A stretch of 29,609 bases of DNA from CAZZBK01 sp964652155 (GTDB taxonomy: Bacteria; Planctomycetota; Planctomycetia; Pirellulales; PNKZ01), in NCBI GenBank assembly GCA_964652155.1, contig CAZZBK010000071.1:1-29609 (forward strand). Reading direction: 5' to 3'. The translations under genes were made by a program, and so were the position numbers. Shown in pieces: positions 1 through 8,874 of the stretch (the first letter of the stretch is position 1; each line of letters opens with the position of its first letter). A model generated the notes under the pieces. The model worked only from the letters and a program-made list of their open reading frames with translations. It ran no database searches and was not told the DNA's origin.

Positions 1-88
1 CCAGCGATTCTGAGAACCAAGCCCCTGTTACCGAAGAGACGTTACACGAACTCGCCGGGGCGCATTCACTGCGCAGCGGTCCAGAGGA

Positions 89-1459
89 TCAATATCGGAT
101 TTCAAATCCCTTGCGGTTCTCGCGCGCGAGGAACGAGTTTGCTTGAGCGTCGCCGATGATCTCGCGTTTGGCCGGATCCCACTGGAGTTCGCGACCGAGT
201 CGCATCGCGATGTTCGAGAGGTGACAGATTTCGAGCATGCGGTTGTGCGACCAGACGTCGGAGATCGGCTGCTTGCGCGCCTGCATGGCTTCGATGAAGT
301 TGGCGGTGTGATTGGCGCTGACCTTGCCACCGTAGACGGCTTCGATGGCCCCTTCGGGCAGCGGCTTGTCCTTTAAGTCTTCCACGGGTTTGCCGGTGAT
401 TTTTCCGCGATTGACGAAGAAGCGACCTTCCGTCCCTTCAAACAGAATACCGTTGTCGCCGTCGCTTTTGATCGTCAGCTCGACGTTGTTCGGCATGGCC
501 ACGCGGATATTGAATCGGGTGGCGGCGTTGTACTGATTGTCGACCACGGGGTTTCCGTCTTTGTATTCCACCGGCAAGGTGTAGTCGACGGGGGTAATTT
601 TGCTGGGCCCCGTGTCGGTGGCACCGAGCGCCCAGCAGGCGATATCGACATGATGGGCACCCCAGTCGGTGAGTTTTCCGCCCGAGTATTCGTGCCAGTT
701 GCGGAAGGCGTAGTGGCAGTTGCTGTAGAGCGGCACGCCGCCGCCGTAGCCCTTGCGGATTTCGGGCAAGGCCCGATACGGCACCTTCGGTGCTGGGCCG
801 AGCCAGGTGTCCCAATCAAGGCCCGTGGGCACCGCGACCGTGGGGATAACCGGCGACGACTCCATGCGGTCGATGCCGCAGGTGACTTTTTTGACGGTTC
901 CGATGCGACCGTCTCGGACGAGCGCGATCGCCATCAAAAAACGTTGCTCGTTTTCGGTGCGTTGCATTGTGCCGACCTGAAACACCCGGCCCGTCTCTTT
1001 GACGACTTGCTCGATGAGTTTGCCTTCGGCAATGGTCAACGTGAGCGGCTTCTCGCAGTAGACGTCCTTGCCGGCCCGCATTGCCTCGACCGCGATTTTT
1101 GTGTGCCAGTGGTCGGGCGTGGCGATCATCACGGCGTCGATGTCTTTGCGATCGAGGATCTGGCGGTAGTCGCCGTAGGCGTCGGGTTTTTTCCCTTGGC
1201 TCTTTTCCACCTTGGCCACGTTTTCGCCCAGCACGTTCGCATCGACGTCGGCCAGAGCGGCGAAATCGGCGAATCGAAACGACTTGCTGGTGATTGCCCA
1301 GCCTTGATTGCGCAGGCCGATGGTCGCAAAGACCGGGCGGTCGTTGGCCGACGCGTAGCCCAAGGCCCGCTGGGCGGAGGGGAGCAACATGCTCGCGGCA
1401 CCGGCTGCGGCGACACCCTGAAGAAACTGACGTCGCGATCGCTGATAACGAGCTGGCAT
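89..1459 (-). CDS. Tat-exported Gfo/Idh/MocA family oxidoreductase
   Basis: Predicted NAD(P)-dependent sugar or inositol-type dehydrogenase of 456 aa that acts outside the cytoplasm. The N-terminus carries a twin-arginine signal (SRRQFLQG at residues 8-15) followed by an Ala-rich hydrophobic stretch. The Rossmann region starts near residue 42 with a divergent glycine motif (IGLRNQG). The family hallmark CEKPL, with the catalytic Lys at about 137, follows the IATPDHWH segment. A later GAHHVD segment supplies the usual active-site His. The ATG at 1459 is preferred to an upstream start at 1510 because it begins the Tat signal and has a GAAGGA ribosome site about 10 bases upstream. It is the last gene of a minus-strand cluster, 82 bases behind a small secreted protein. 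Exported Gfo/Idh proteins beside DUF1501 and DUF1549/1553 genes are common in planctomycetes. The substrate cannot be read from sequence. Confidence 0.93.
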   Translation of the reverse strand: MPARYQRSRRQFLQGVAAAGAASMLLPSAQRALGYASANDRPVFATIGLRNQGWAITSKSFRFADFAALADVDANVLGENVAKVEKSQGKKPDAYGDYRQILDRKDIDAVMIATPDHWHTKIAVEAMRAGKDVYCEKPLTLTIAEGKLIEQVVKETGRVFQVGTMQRTENEQRFLMAIALVRDGRIGTVKKVTCGIDRMESSPVIPTVAVPTGLDWDTWLGPAPKVPYRALPEIRKGYGGGVPLYSNCHYAFRNWHEYSGGKLTDWGAHHVDIACWALGATDTGPSKITPVDYTLPVEYKDGNPVVDNQYNAATRFNIRVAMPNNVELTIKSDGDNGILFEGTEGRFFVNRGKITGKPVEDLKDKPLPEGAIEAVYGGKVSANHTANFIEAMQARKQPISDVWSHNRMLEICHLSNIAMRLGRELQWDPAKREIIGDAQANSFLARENRKGFEIRY

Positions 1460-1541
1460 CGGTAATGTCCTTCGAGAGAAAGCGAGAGAAAGTGCCTGAT
1501 CCGTTACCACGGCCCAGAATGTCGATTCGACACGATTCGGT

Positions 1542-2141
1542 TCACTTTTTCAAATAGTCGTCCCGAATTTTGTGCAACTGCTGCCAGATCGGCATATCGA
1601 CCGCCTGCGGCGATACACAGGCCACGAGGTAGTTGCGGTCGTTTCTGCTCCAGGTCCAGATTTCGAGTTGCAGCTTTTGCGGTTTCTTGGTGGCGAATGG
1701 TTCGACCCAATCGAGCGTGCCCGTGTACCGCGTCGTCGCGCCGGTAGCGGCGTCGTTAGCAGTCGGCTTCTCTTGCGTCAGGGCGATGGTGAATGCGGAC
1801 ACATCGACGTCCGGCAGCGTTCCTTTCAGAACCGCCTTGCACAGACCCCGGTAGTACTTCAAAAACTCATCCTTGATCGTGGATTCTGACAGCCGGGGCT
1901 GTGGCTCAAGTTCAAACACAAAGGCATAGCTGAAGAACGAATCGGATGCCGGTTTCATCATCCCCGGGGCGAACCGAATATGCTCCACGCCTTTGAGCTT
2001 CATATCGGGAGCAAACCCCGGCGGGAGCGTGATGGTTTCGCCACCCCAGCCAAGCGGCGCGGCGAGCTTGTAGGGAGCCGGTTCATCGGCGGCCCATAAC
2101 GGTCCGGTCATCAGCAGACCGATCGCCAAAAGTCGAAACAT
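1542..2141 (-). CDS. Small secreted protein of unknown function
   Basis: Predicted exported protein of 199 aa that I do not recognise. It begins with a short hydrophobic signal peptide (MFRLLAIGLL, with likely cleavage after the Ala pair near residue 18). The mature part is mixed alpha/beta in appearance, with no Cys pattern or catalytic motif that I can name. A longer reading frame starts at 2180 and overlaps the DUF1501 stop codon as TAATG, which would allow coupled translation. I chose the ATG at 2141 because a strong GGAGG sits 8-12 bases upstream and the signal peptide then lies at the true N-terminus. It lies between the DUF1501 gene and the Tat-exported dehydrogenase on the same strand, so it is probably co-transcribed with them. 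Confidence 0.8.
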   Translation of the reverse strand: MFRLLAIGLLMTGPLWAADEPAPYKLAAPLGWGGETITLPPGFAPDMKLKGVEHIRFAPGMMKPASDSFFSYAFVFELEPQPRLSESTIKDEFLKYYRGLCKAVLKGTLPDVDVSAFTIALTQEKPTANDAATGATTRYTGTLDWVEPFATKKPQKLQLEIWTWSRNDRNYLVACVSPQAVDMPIWQQLHKIRDDYLKK

Positions 2142-2179
2142 GGAAACGTCCTCCGGGCAGGCCGCGGTGGTAAAAGGCA

Positions 2180-3610
2180 TTAGAGAATCTCTTCGATCAG
2201 CTTGCCGTTCACGAGCGTCAGCCGTTCGTCGCGGCCGAGATGCGGAAACGTGAGCAACTCTTGATCGAGTCCCAATTGATGCAAGATCGTGGCGTGCAGG
2301 TCACGGAAGTGGTACGGCTGTTCGACGGCTCGCAAGCCAATGGCGTCGGTGGCGCCGACGACCCGACCGCCTTGCACGCCACCGCCGGCGAGCCACATAC
2401 TGAAGCCGAGGTTGTGATGATCGCGTCCAAGGCTGCCTTGGGCCGCCGGCGAGCGGCCGAATTCGCCCCCCCAGAGCACCAAGGTCGAATCGAGCAGCCC
2501 ACGTCGCTTGAGATCGCTCAGCAGGGCGGCGATCGGTCGATCGGTCCGTGAGGCCATGCGCAGGTGGTTCTCTTCAATGTCGCTATGGGCGTCCCATTGG
2601 TCTTTTGCCGCTCCGCCCCCCGAGACCACGACCGTGAAGCGTACGCCCTGCTCGACCAGGCGGCGGGCCAAGAGGCAGCGGCGGCCGTAGTCGTCCGTCG
2701 GTTCGACTCCGACGCCGTACAGGTCGAGCGTCTCCTGCGTTTCGCGCGACAGGTCGAAAATCTCCGGCGCCTCGCTTTGCATGCGAAAGGCCAACTCGTA
2801 CGAGTTGATCCGCGCGGCCCGTTCGCGATCCTCGCTTTCGAGCGTTGCGGTGTTGAGTTGGCGAATCAAGTCGATCGTGGCTCGACGTTCGGTCGGCGTG
2901 ACGCCTGGAGGCAGATCGAGGTTCATCACAGGCGCGCCGCGGGTACGAAACATGGTGGGCTGATAAATCGCTGGCAAGAAGCCGTGAGCATACATCGGCT
3001 GCCCGGCTTCCAGGGCTCCGTTCGGGTCGGGCATCACGACATACGACGGCAGCGATTGGCTTTCGCTCCCCAGCCCATACACGCTCCAGGAGGCCATGCT
3101 CGGATAGCCGGGCACGACACGGCCGCTGAACAACTCGTATTGGGCCGCCGAGTGCACCACCATGTCACCATGACACGAGCGAACGACGGCGATGTCGTCG
3201 ATTTGCTGGGCCAGATGCGGGAACAGATCGGAAACCTCGATGCCGCTCTGGCCACAGCGCCGAAAAGTTCGTTTCGAGCCTAGCAGCTTCGAGTCTCGGT
3301 TGACGACCTGGTATTTGACTTCACCGAATTCGGCGGGACAGAGCTGGCCGTGGAGCCGATTGAGCAGCGGCTTGGGGTCGAAGGTTTCCAGGTGGCTGGG
3401 TCCCCCGGCCATGAACAGGAAGATCACGCTCCGTGCGCGTGGCGAAAAGTGTCCTGGCCGCGCCAGGTGTGGATTCGCCAAGGGCGCGGCCCGCGCTTGC
3501 TCGTCGCGCAACAACGACGCGAGCGCCAACGACCCGATCCCGCAGAACGAGTTGCGCAGGAACGCGCGACGATGGAGGTCGAGGCTCGTGCCAAGGGTGT
3601 TAATCGACAT
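2180..3610 (-). CDS. DUF1501 family protein
   Basis: Exported protein of 476 aa of the DUF1501 family, a planctomycete/verrucomicrobial group with a sulfatase/alkaline-phosphatase-like appearance but no proven reaction. The N-terminus has a Tat-like signal (HRRAFLRNSF at about 13-22). The diagnostic FMAGGPSHLETFDPKP segment follows near residues 65-80. The C-terminal half carries the conserved WGGEFGRSP and GRDHHN segments. The start at 3610 (MSINTLG) overlaps the upstream DUF1553 gene by 11 bases. An alternative ATG at 3622 adds four residues. Neither has a clear ribosome site, so translation may be coupled to the upstream gene. The DUF1549/DUF1553-DUF1501 pair is a recurring planctomycete neighbourhood; what the pair does is not established. 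Confidence 0.93.
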   Translation of the reverse strand: MSINTLGTSLDLHRRAFLRNSFCGIGSLALASLLRDEQARAAPLANPHLARPGHFSPRARSVIFLFMAGGPSHLETFDPKPLLNRLHGQLCPAEFGEVKYQVVNRDSKLLGSKRTFRRCGQSGIEVSDLFPHLAQQIDDIAVVRSCHGDMVVHSAAQYELFSGRVVPGYPSMASWSVYGLGSESQSLPSYVVMPDPNGALEAGQPMYAHGFLPAIYQPTMFRTRGAPVMNLDLPPGVTPTERRATIDLIRQLNTATLESEDRERAARINSYELAFRMQSEAPEIFDLSRETQETLDLYGVGVEPTDDYGRRCLLARRLVEQGVRFTVVVSGGGAAKDQWDAHSDIEENHLRMASRTDRPIAALLSDLKRRGLLDSTLVLWGGEFGRSPAAQGSLGRDHHNLGFSMWLAGGGVQGGRVVGATDAIGLRAVEQPYHFRDLHATILHQLGLDQELLTFPHLGRDERLTLVNGKLIEEIL

Positions 3611-5834
3611 AGATGAAAGCATTCAGGTTAAACATGGCCAAGGCAAACTCACGCAACGATCGCTCACGAAGGAATTCGAGCGACAGTCGACGTTCGGCGT
3701 CGGTGGGAGAGCGCCCGGCGACGAGCAGGAACGCCCGTTCCACGAGGGCAGACGATGGACGACCGGCTTCGTGGGTGAGCCGTTGGGCAAAGGCGGCGGC
3801 GAGGTCGTTTGACCAACGGCCGTTCAACAGTTCGAGCGCTTGCGGAGCGTGCGTGCTCGACTCGCGGCGCGCACAGCTATTTTGCAACGATGGCTGGTCG
3901 AAGGCCTCCATGAACGGCAGCCTCAGGTTCCGTTTGGCGATCAGATAGATCGAACGGCGATCATGCTCGCGCGGATCGGGCGTCACGGACCATTGCGATG
4001 GCTTGTAGAGCAGCGCCGTCAACTCGGCGTCGACCCGCACGACGACACTCTCCCCGCCCCGCTTGCGGTTCAACCGACCGCTGATGGCCAGCATCGCGTC
4101 ACGCAGCGCCTCGGCGTCGAGTCGTTGCGGTCGATACCGCCACAGCAGGCGATTGTCGGGGTCGATGGCGGTTGCGACTTGGGCGATGGGAGACCGTGCC
4201 GCTTGGCGATACGTGGCGCTCGTGACCATCAAGCGATGGAGCTGCTTCAGACTGCTGCCGTTCGCCAGAAAGCGCAGGGCCAAATGATCGAGCAACTCGA
4301 GATGGCTCGGTGGCTCGCCGTGCAGCCCGAAGTCGTTGGCCGTGGCGACCAATCCCGTTGCGAAGTGCTGCTGCCACAGTCGATTGACCAGCACGCGCGT
4401 CGTCAGCGGGTTCGCCGGGTCGACGAGCCAGCGGGCCAAGCGAGTTCGGGGCCCGACGCCGTCTGGAGTCGTCTCCACGTTGTCGGCGAACACGGTCGGC
4501 ACGCTCATCTCGACCAATTCCCCTTTTTTGTCTTCCTCGCCACGCTTCAGCACGTGAATCGGTGTCGGCTGTTCGCGATTGCGAACGCTGGTGATGCAAG
4601 GGAGCGGCGGCGGCAAACTGCGCGTGAGGGCGTCGAGTTGCGACTGCATATCGCGGGCCGCCGGGCCGGTGGCCGCCTTGAGCGACTCGACGAGTTTTTT
4701 GATTTCGCCGTTGATGGCCTCGGTTTGCTGCTGCCAGGCTTGGCGTTCTGCCTGCGGCACCAAGACCACGTCATGCTCGTCGGTCGCGGCCAGAAAGGCT
4801 TGCAGCCGATAGTAGTCGCGCTGCGCGATCGGATCAAATTTGTGATCGTGACACCGCGCGCACCCCAGCGTCAGCCCTAAAAACGCGCTGCCAATCACGT
4901 CGGTACGCGTCGTCAACACTTCGTTGCGACTCAGTGCCACCTCGGGGTTGCCCGCGTTGCGCCGCACCGGCCCGAGGCGATGAAACCCGACCGCGATTTG
5001 CAAGCGTGGATCCTGTGGGTCGAGTTCGTCGCCGGCGAGTTGTTCCAGCACAAAACGATCGTAGGGCACATCGGCATTGCAAGCGTCGATGACATAATCG
5101 CGATACCGCCACACCCCGGCCAACAGTTGGTCGTACTCAAACCCTTCCGTCTCGGCGAAGCGGACGACGTCGAGCCAATGTTGGGCAGCCCGTTCGCCGT
5201 AATGTGGGCTCGCCAGCAGACGGTCGACCACCTGCTCATAAGCCGTCGGCGAACGATCAGCAAGAAACGCATCGATTTCGGCGGGCGTGGGGGGCAAGCC
5301 GGTCAGATCGAACGTCAACCGGCGAATCAGCGTGCGACGATCCGCTTCCGGGGCGGGCACAAGACCCGAGTGCTCCAGAGTGGCCAACACAAAGCGATCG
5401 ATCGAATTGCGCGACCACGTCGTGTCGCGGGTCTGCGGCAACGGCACATCGCGGGGCGGACGAAACGCCCAATGCTGTTCGAACTTCGCTCCCTGGGCAA
5501 TCCAGCGCCGCAGTTGATCGATTTGCGCCGCGGTCAAGGGATCCCCTTTGGGCGGCATGCGTTTGAGCGGATCGGTCGATGTCGCACGTCGCAGCAATTC
5601 GCTCTCGTCGGGTTTGAGCGGGACGATGGCCCGACGGTCGATCAGGTCGTCGCGGCGGTCGAACCGCACCAAGCCTTCCTCGCCATTGGGACCATGACAG
5701 GCGAAGCAGCGTTTCGAGAGCAACGGCTGAATGTCGTGGCCGAAGGAGACCGGTCCCGCTGCGTCGGGCTCGGCCGCTCTGGCGTTGCCCGGCAACAGCG
5801 CGACCGCGATCAGGATGAGCCAAAATCGAGACAT
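3600..5834 (-). CDS. Planctomycete cytochrome-c-like protein with DUF1549 and DUF1553 domains
   Basis: Exported protein of about 744 aa. A signal peptide (MSRFWLILIAVALLPG, cleavage near ARA) precedes a planctomycete-type cytochrome c domain with a heme motif CFACH at about 43-47. DUF1549 follows, roughly 110-330, and ends in a second CxxCH, CARCHDHKFDP, at about 325. DUF1553 occupies the C-terminal 300 residues (TRLARWLVDP, NRLWQQHF and SLQNSCARR segments). At this length it lacks the extra LamG or Ig-like domain that many relatives carry between DUF1549 and DUF1553. The ATG at 5834 gives a clean signal peptide; an in-frame GTG at 5849 is possible. It is first in the minus-strand cluster. 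Family members are thought to be periplasmic redox proteins, but the substrate is unknown. Confidence 0.93.
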   Translation of the reverse strand: MSRFWLILIAVALLPGNARAAEPDAAGPVSFGHDIQPLLSKRCFACHGPNGEEGLVRFDRRDDLIDRRAIVPLKPDESELLRRATSTDPLKRMPPKGDPLTAAQIDQLRRWIAQGAKFEQHWAFRPPRDVPLPQTRDTTWSRNSIDRFVLATLEHSGLVPAPEADRRTLIRRLTFDLTGLPPTPAEIDAFLADRSPTAYEQVVDRLLASPHYGERAAQHWLDVVRFAETEGFEYDQLLAGVWRYRDYVIDACNADVPYDRFVLEQLAGDELDPQDPRLQIAVGFHRLGPVRRNAGNPEVALSRNEVLTTRTDVIGSAFLGLTLGCARCHDHKFDPIAQRDYYRLQAFLAATDEHDVVLVPQAERQAWQQQTEAINGEIKKLVESLKAATGPAARDMQSQLDALTRSLPPPLPCITSVRNREQPTPIHVLKRGEEDKKGELVEMSVPTVFADNVETTPDGVGPRTRLARWLVDPANPLTTRVLVNRLWQQHFATGLVATANDFGLHGEPPSHLELLDHLALRFLANGSSLKQLHRLMVTSATYRQAARSPIAQVATAIDPDNRLLWRYRPQRLDAEALRDAMLAISGRLNRKRGGESVVVRVDAELTALLYKPSQWSVTPDPREHDRRSIYLIAKRNLRLPFMEAFDQPSLQNSCARRESSTHAPQALELLNGRWSNDLAAAFAQRLTHEAGRPSSALVERAFLLVAGRSPTDAERRLSLEFLRERSLREFALAMFNLNAFIYVD

Positions 5835-5868
5835 ACGGTTCGCCGACACCCTGGGTGCATCGTGTTCA

Positions 5869-5878
5869 TTAGCGCTAA
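5869..5878. promoter_or_regulatory. Perfect palindrome TTAGCGCTAA, possible operator
   Basis: A 10-base perfect dyad in the divergent intergenic region (5835-6101) between the cytochrome-type gene and the exported hydrolase-like gene. It lies within the expected first transcribed bases of the minus-strand cluster if the -10 at 5889 is real, a common operator position. The rest of this 267-base gap holds one more short dyad (6065-6078, GGCCAG-CC-CTGGCC), just upstream of the plus-strand gene, and nothing else that I can name. Confidence 0.3.
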
Positions 5879-5888
5879 CGCCGCTGCT

Positions 5889-5894
5889 ATTTTA
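5889..5894 (-). promoter_or_regulatory. Candidate -10 box for the DUF1549/DUF1501 cluster
   Basis: Read on the minus strand this is TAAAAT, a 5/6 match to the housekeeping -10 consensus, about 55 bases upstream of the ATG at 5834. I see no convincing -35 hexamer at the usual spacing. A perfect 10-base palindrome (5869-5878) falls just downstream, where transcription would begin. This is inference only. Confidence 0.3.
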
Positions 5895-6101
5895 ACTTCG
5901 TTCACTCCTCCTCGCATCAGCGGATTCATCGAATGATCGGCCGACCTTTCGCTCGACGCCTGTTCAGTACACGCCGCGTGGATGAAGCGAACCGAGCGCC
6001 GGATGATTTCCACTCAAGGGCCGCTCGGCGTATGTGAAGGCCCCTGTGCAGACGTTAAGATCAGGGCCAGCCCTGGCCGTGTTTTGCCGTGGAGATTCAT
6101 C

Positions 6102-8864
6102 ATGGTTGTCGTGCGTCTGCTCGCCTCGTGCTCGCTGCTGTTCGCGATCCTGATTCAGCCCTTGGCGGCCGAGGAATCGCTCTGGATCGAGGCCGAGCAT
6201 CTGACGGGCATCCGGGGCTACTGCTGGCCGATGGGCAAGCCCGAGATGAAAAAGACCGCCGGTCATTGGGCGCTGTCCGGCCCAGGTTGGGCGGCTGAAT
6301 GGTGCCAGGGGGGCGAGAGCGGATTCCTCTCGATTGCGACCGCCGGCGATGACGACAAAGCCGTGGCGATGAAGACCATCGACGTTCCCGTCGCAGGCGA
6401 TTATTGCGTCTGGGTTCGCTACGGCGATTGGCGAGAAAAGACCGAACGCTTTCAAATTCAACTCGAGCAGCCGGGTCGACCCTCGTGGACCCTTTCCTAT
6501 GGCGAGCGACCGGTCGTCGAAGAAGACAACGAACTGAAGTTGTACTTTGGCTGGTCGTTTGGTTGGGCCAAGCAAACCGCGTCGCTCCAAAAAGGACCGG
6601 CGACCTTGAAACTGCTGTCGACCACCAAAGAGCCGCAGCCGCGCCAGATCGACGTGATCGTGTTGACCAACGATCTGACGTACCGGCCGCTCGTCAAGGA
6701 GCGCCCGGTCACCCCCGCCCGTGCGCTATTGGACCAGTATCGTCGGCATGAGTCGCTTGAGGCGCTCGAGCCGCTTGCGCGGCGACAGCCGTCGTATGAA
6801 TTGCCGGCCGCCTGGAAGCTGCGGACGTTTCGCGACAAAGGTTTTGCGTACCTGTGGAATGTCAGTCATACCAATGCGGTCGAGACGTGGCTGAGCGACA
6901 AGCCAGACCGGGTCAAGTTTCCGTACAACATTGCCGATGCCTCGGTGCGCGAGAATTTCGAGAAGAAGTACGGCGGCAAGGATGATGTGCCGATCTTTTC
7001 CGACCCGCGCGTCGTGCCAACCTTTCATGGTGCCGGGGCGGGCGTGTTCGCCACCGACGCCAAGACGGGCGAGCTTCTGGAAGTGGGCCAGCGATTCGCG
7101 AAGTGGCTCGATAGCCATCCCAACCGCGCCTGGGGGATGATGATGAACTATCACCCCGGCGTGCCGATTGCCGACAAGGGTATTGCCGCGTTCCAGAAAT
7201 ATCGCGATCGTTACGTTGGCAGCATTGCCGGCGAAAGTCTCGGCTATTTCTATCCAGCCGCCGACAAAATGAGGCAGGCCACGGCGAGCGCCACCACGCG
7301 CCGACAACTGGCCGAGGCCATGAAGCCGCTGTTCCTCAACGAGAACCGCGAAAAATATCGCAAAGTGTATGGACGAGACCTCGACGCCAATCCGTATGCC
7401 GACGTGATCGCGTGTCTGAGCGTGGGCAATATCATGGCCATTCCGCTGTGTGCCGATTGGGGCGCGCGCACCATCGGCTACGAGTCGTCCGCCGCCACCT
7501 CGTCGGTGCTCCCCATGCGCTGGGCGTTCATGCGCGGGTCGGCGCGGCAATGGGGCAATCTCACGGCCACCTATCGCAGCTGCAACTTCGGCGACGCCTC
7601 GACGATCTTTAGCGACGCGCAAAGCTACCACGCTCCCAAGAACTTCTACGACAACTTCTACAGCGTCATCAGCGGTGCCGGCATGACCTGGTACAAAATG
7701 GATATCTGGTATCAGTACATGGCGGGCGCGGCAATGTTCTATCACGAGCAAGGCTTCGACGAGTATTGGCAGCCCGGCGGCACCACGGCGGCAGGACTGT
7801 ACGAAGTGCAACTCTCGCCCAAGGGCAAACTCGTCGATCGGTTCCTGCGCGCCACCGCCGCCGAACCCGATCGCGGCGCGCCCTTCACTCCCGTGGCGTT
7901 TCTCGTCGACTACGCGCATGGTTGGGAACCGGCGCCTTTCTGGCCCAACTCGTTCAAAAACTGGCACGAGAACCAAGAGCGATTCCTGTTCAGCGATCAC
8001 GAGAAGATGCTCGAACAGTATTTCTGGACCGCGTTTCATCCGATTGGCGCCGCGAGTGAGCAGCCCATGACCGCCACCAACGAGGTCTTCGTTCCCGGAG
8101 TCTTCGGCGATATCTTCGACGTGATCCTGGCCTATCCCGACGTGGCCAAATGGCGCACGATCGACACCTATCCGGTCGTCATTGCGGCCGGCGATATCGA
8201 ACTCACCGCGGCCGAAGGCCAACGCCTGGCGCAGTATGTCCAGAGCGGCGGCACGCTGGTCGTGGCCGATGCCCAATTCACCGGACCCGGTGTCGCGGCG
8301 CTCGCGCTGCCTGCCCCGGGGCCCGTGCTCGAAGGGTATGGCTATCGCTGGCTCGCGTCGGGACAGGTGCAACCCTCGCAACTCTTTCGCTTCAAGGAAA
8401 TTCCCACCTCGGTCGGGGCAGAGAAGTGGCGCCCACTGGCCACCACCCCCGATGGAAAAACCTTTTGCGCCGCCGTCGATCGTGGCGCGGGCCGACTGAT
8501 TTATCTCAGCGTCCCGCGCGGACTGGGCATCGATCGCAGCGTGCATCCGGTCGTGCCGCGGCTCATCGCGCATCTCTCCAGCGGCTTGATGCCCATCGAG
8601 GTCCAAGGGGAAGTCGAGTGGCTCGTCAATCGCACCAGCACCGGTTGGGCCGTGACCCTGATGAACCCCGCTGGCCAAGACAAGCCGCAACACGGCATCA
8701 CCCCGACCGACTACCGGCAAAATCGTCGCGTCACGATTCGCACCCGGCTCCCCCTGACCTCGGCCCGCGATCGTCTACTGAGCGAGGATCCGCTCACCGT
8801 GAAAGCGAACGCGGTGCAGCTCGAGGTGCCCGCCGGAAGCGTGCGGATCATCGAACTCAAGTGA
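6102..8864 (+). CDS. Large exported glycoside-hydrolase-like protein
   Basis: Secreted protein of 920 aa without a family that I can name with certainty. Residues 1-22 are a signal peptide ending LAAEES. Residues about 25-200 look like a beta-sandwich carbohydrate-binding domain (IEAEHL opening, aromatic-rich strands, DVPVAGDYCVWVRYGDW). The middle (about 240-700) is rich in Trp, Tyr, Asp and His, as in TIM-barrel glycosidases. The C-terminal third contains a segment (IELTAAEGQRLAQYVQSGG then TLVVAD) like the glutamine-amidotransferase-fold domains appended to beta-galactosidases. The ATG at 6102 follows GGAG at a good distance; the frame is open from 5982 but without a better start. The next gene begins 10 bases later and is probably in the same operon. 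A role in extracytoplasmic polysaccharide processing is inferred from architecture only. Confidence 0.7.
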   Translation: MVVVRLLASCSLLFAILIQPLAAEESLWIEAEHLTGIRGYCWPMGKPEMKKTAGHWALSGPGWAAEWCQGGESGFLSIATAGDDDKAVAMKTIDVPVAGDYCVWVRYGDWREKTERFQIQLEQPGRPSWTLSYGERPVVEEDNELKLYFGWSFGWAKQTASLQKGPATLKLLSTTKEPQPRQIDVIVLTNDLTYRPLVKERPVTPARALLDQYRRHESLEALEPLARRQPSYELPAAWKLRTFRDKGFAYLWNVSHTNAVETWLSDKPDRVKFPYNIADASVRENFEKKYGGKDDVPIFSDPRVVPTFHGAGAGVFATDAKTGELLEVGQRFAKWLDSHPNRAWGMMMNYHPGVPIADKGIAAFQKYRDRYVGSIAGESLGYFYPAADKMRQATASATTRRQLAEAMKPLFLNENREKYRKVYGRDLDANPYADVIACLSVGNIMAIPLCADWGARTIGYESSAATSSVLPMRWAFMRGSARQWGNLTATYRSCNFGDASTIFSDAQSYHAPKNFYDNFYSVISGAGMTWYKMDIWYQYMAGAAMFYHEQGFDEYWQPGGTTAAGLYEVQLSPKGKLVDRFLRATAAEPDRGAPFTPVAFLVDYAHGWEPAPFWPNSFKNWHENQERFLFSDHEKMLEQYFWTAFHPIGAASEQPMTATNEVFVPGVFGDIFDVILAYPDVAKWRTIDTYPVVIAAGDIELTAAEGQRLAQYVQSGGTLVVADAQFTGPGVAALALPAPGPVLEGYGYRWLASGQVQPSQLFRFKEIPTSVGAEKWRPLATTPDGKTFCAAVDRGAGRLIYLSVPRGLGIDRSVHPVVPRLIAHLSSGLMPIEVQGEVEWLVNRTSTGWAVTLMNPAGQDKPQHGITPTDYRQNRRVTIRTRLPLTSARDRLLSEDPLTVKANAVQLEVPAGSVRIIELK

Positions 8865-8874
8865 AGCACGAACG

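Noticed and set aside
6726..8720. 664-aa antisense frame
   Set aside because: It mirrors the 920-aa exported gene; GC-rich third positions keep the antisense frame open. It has no ribosome site and no recognisable motif.
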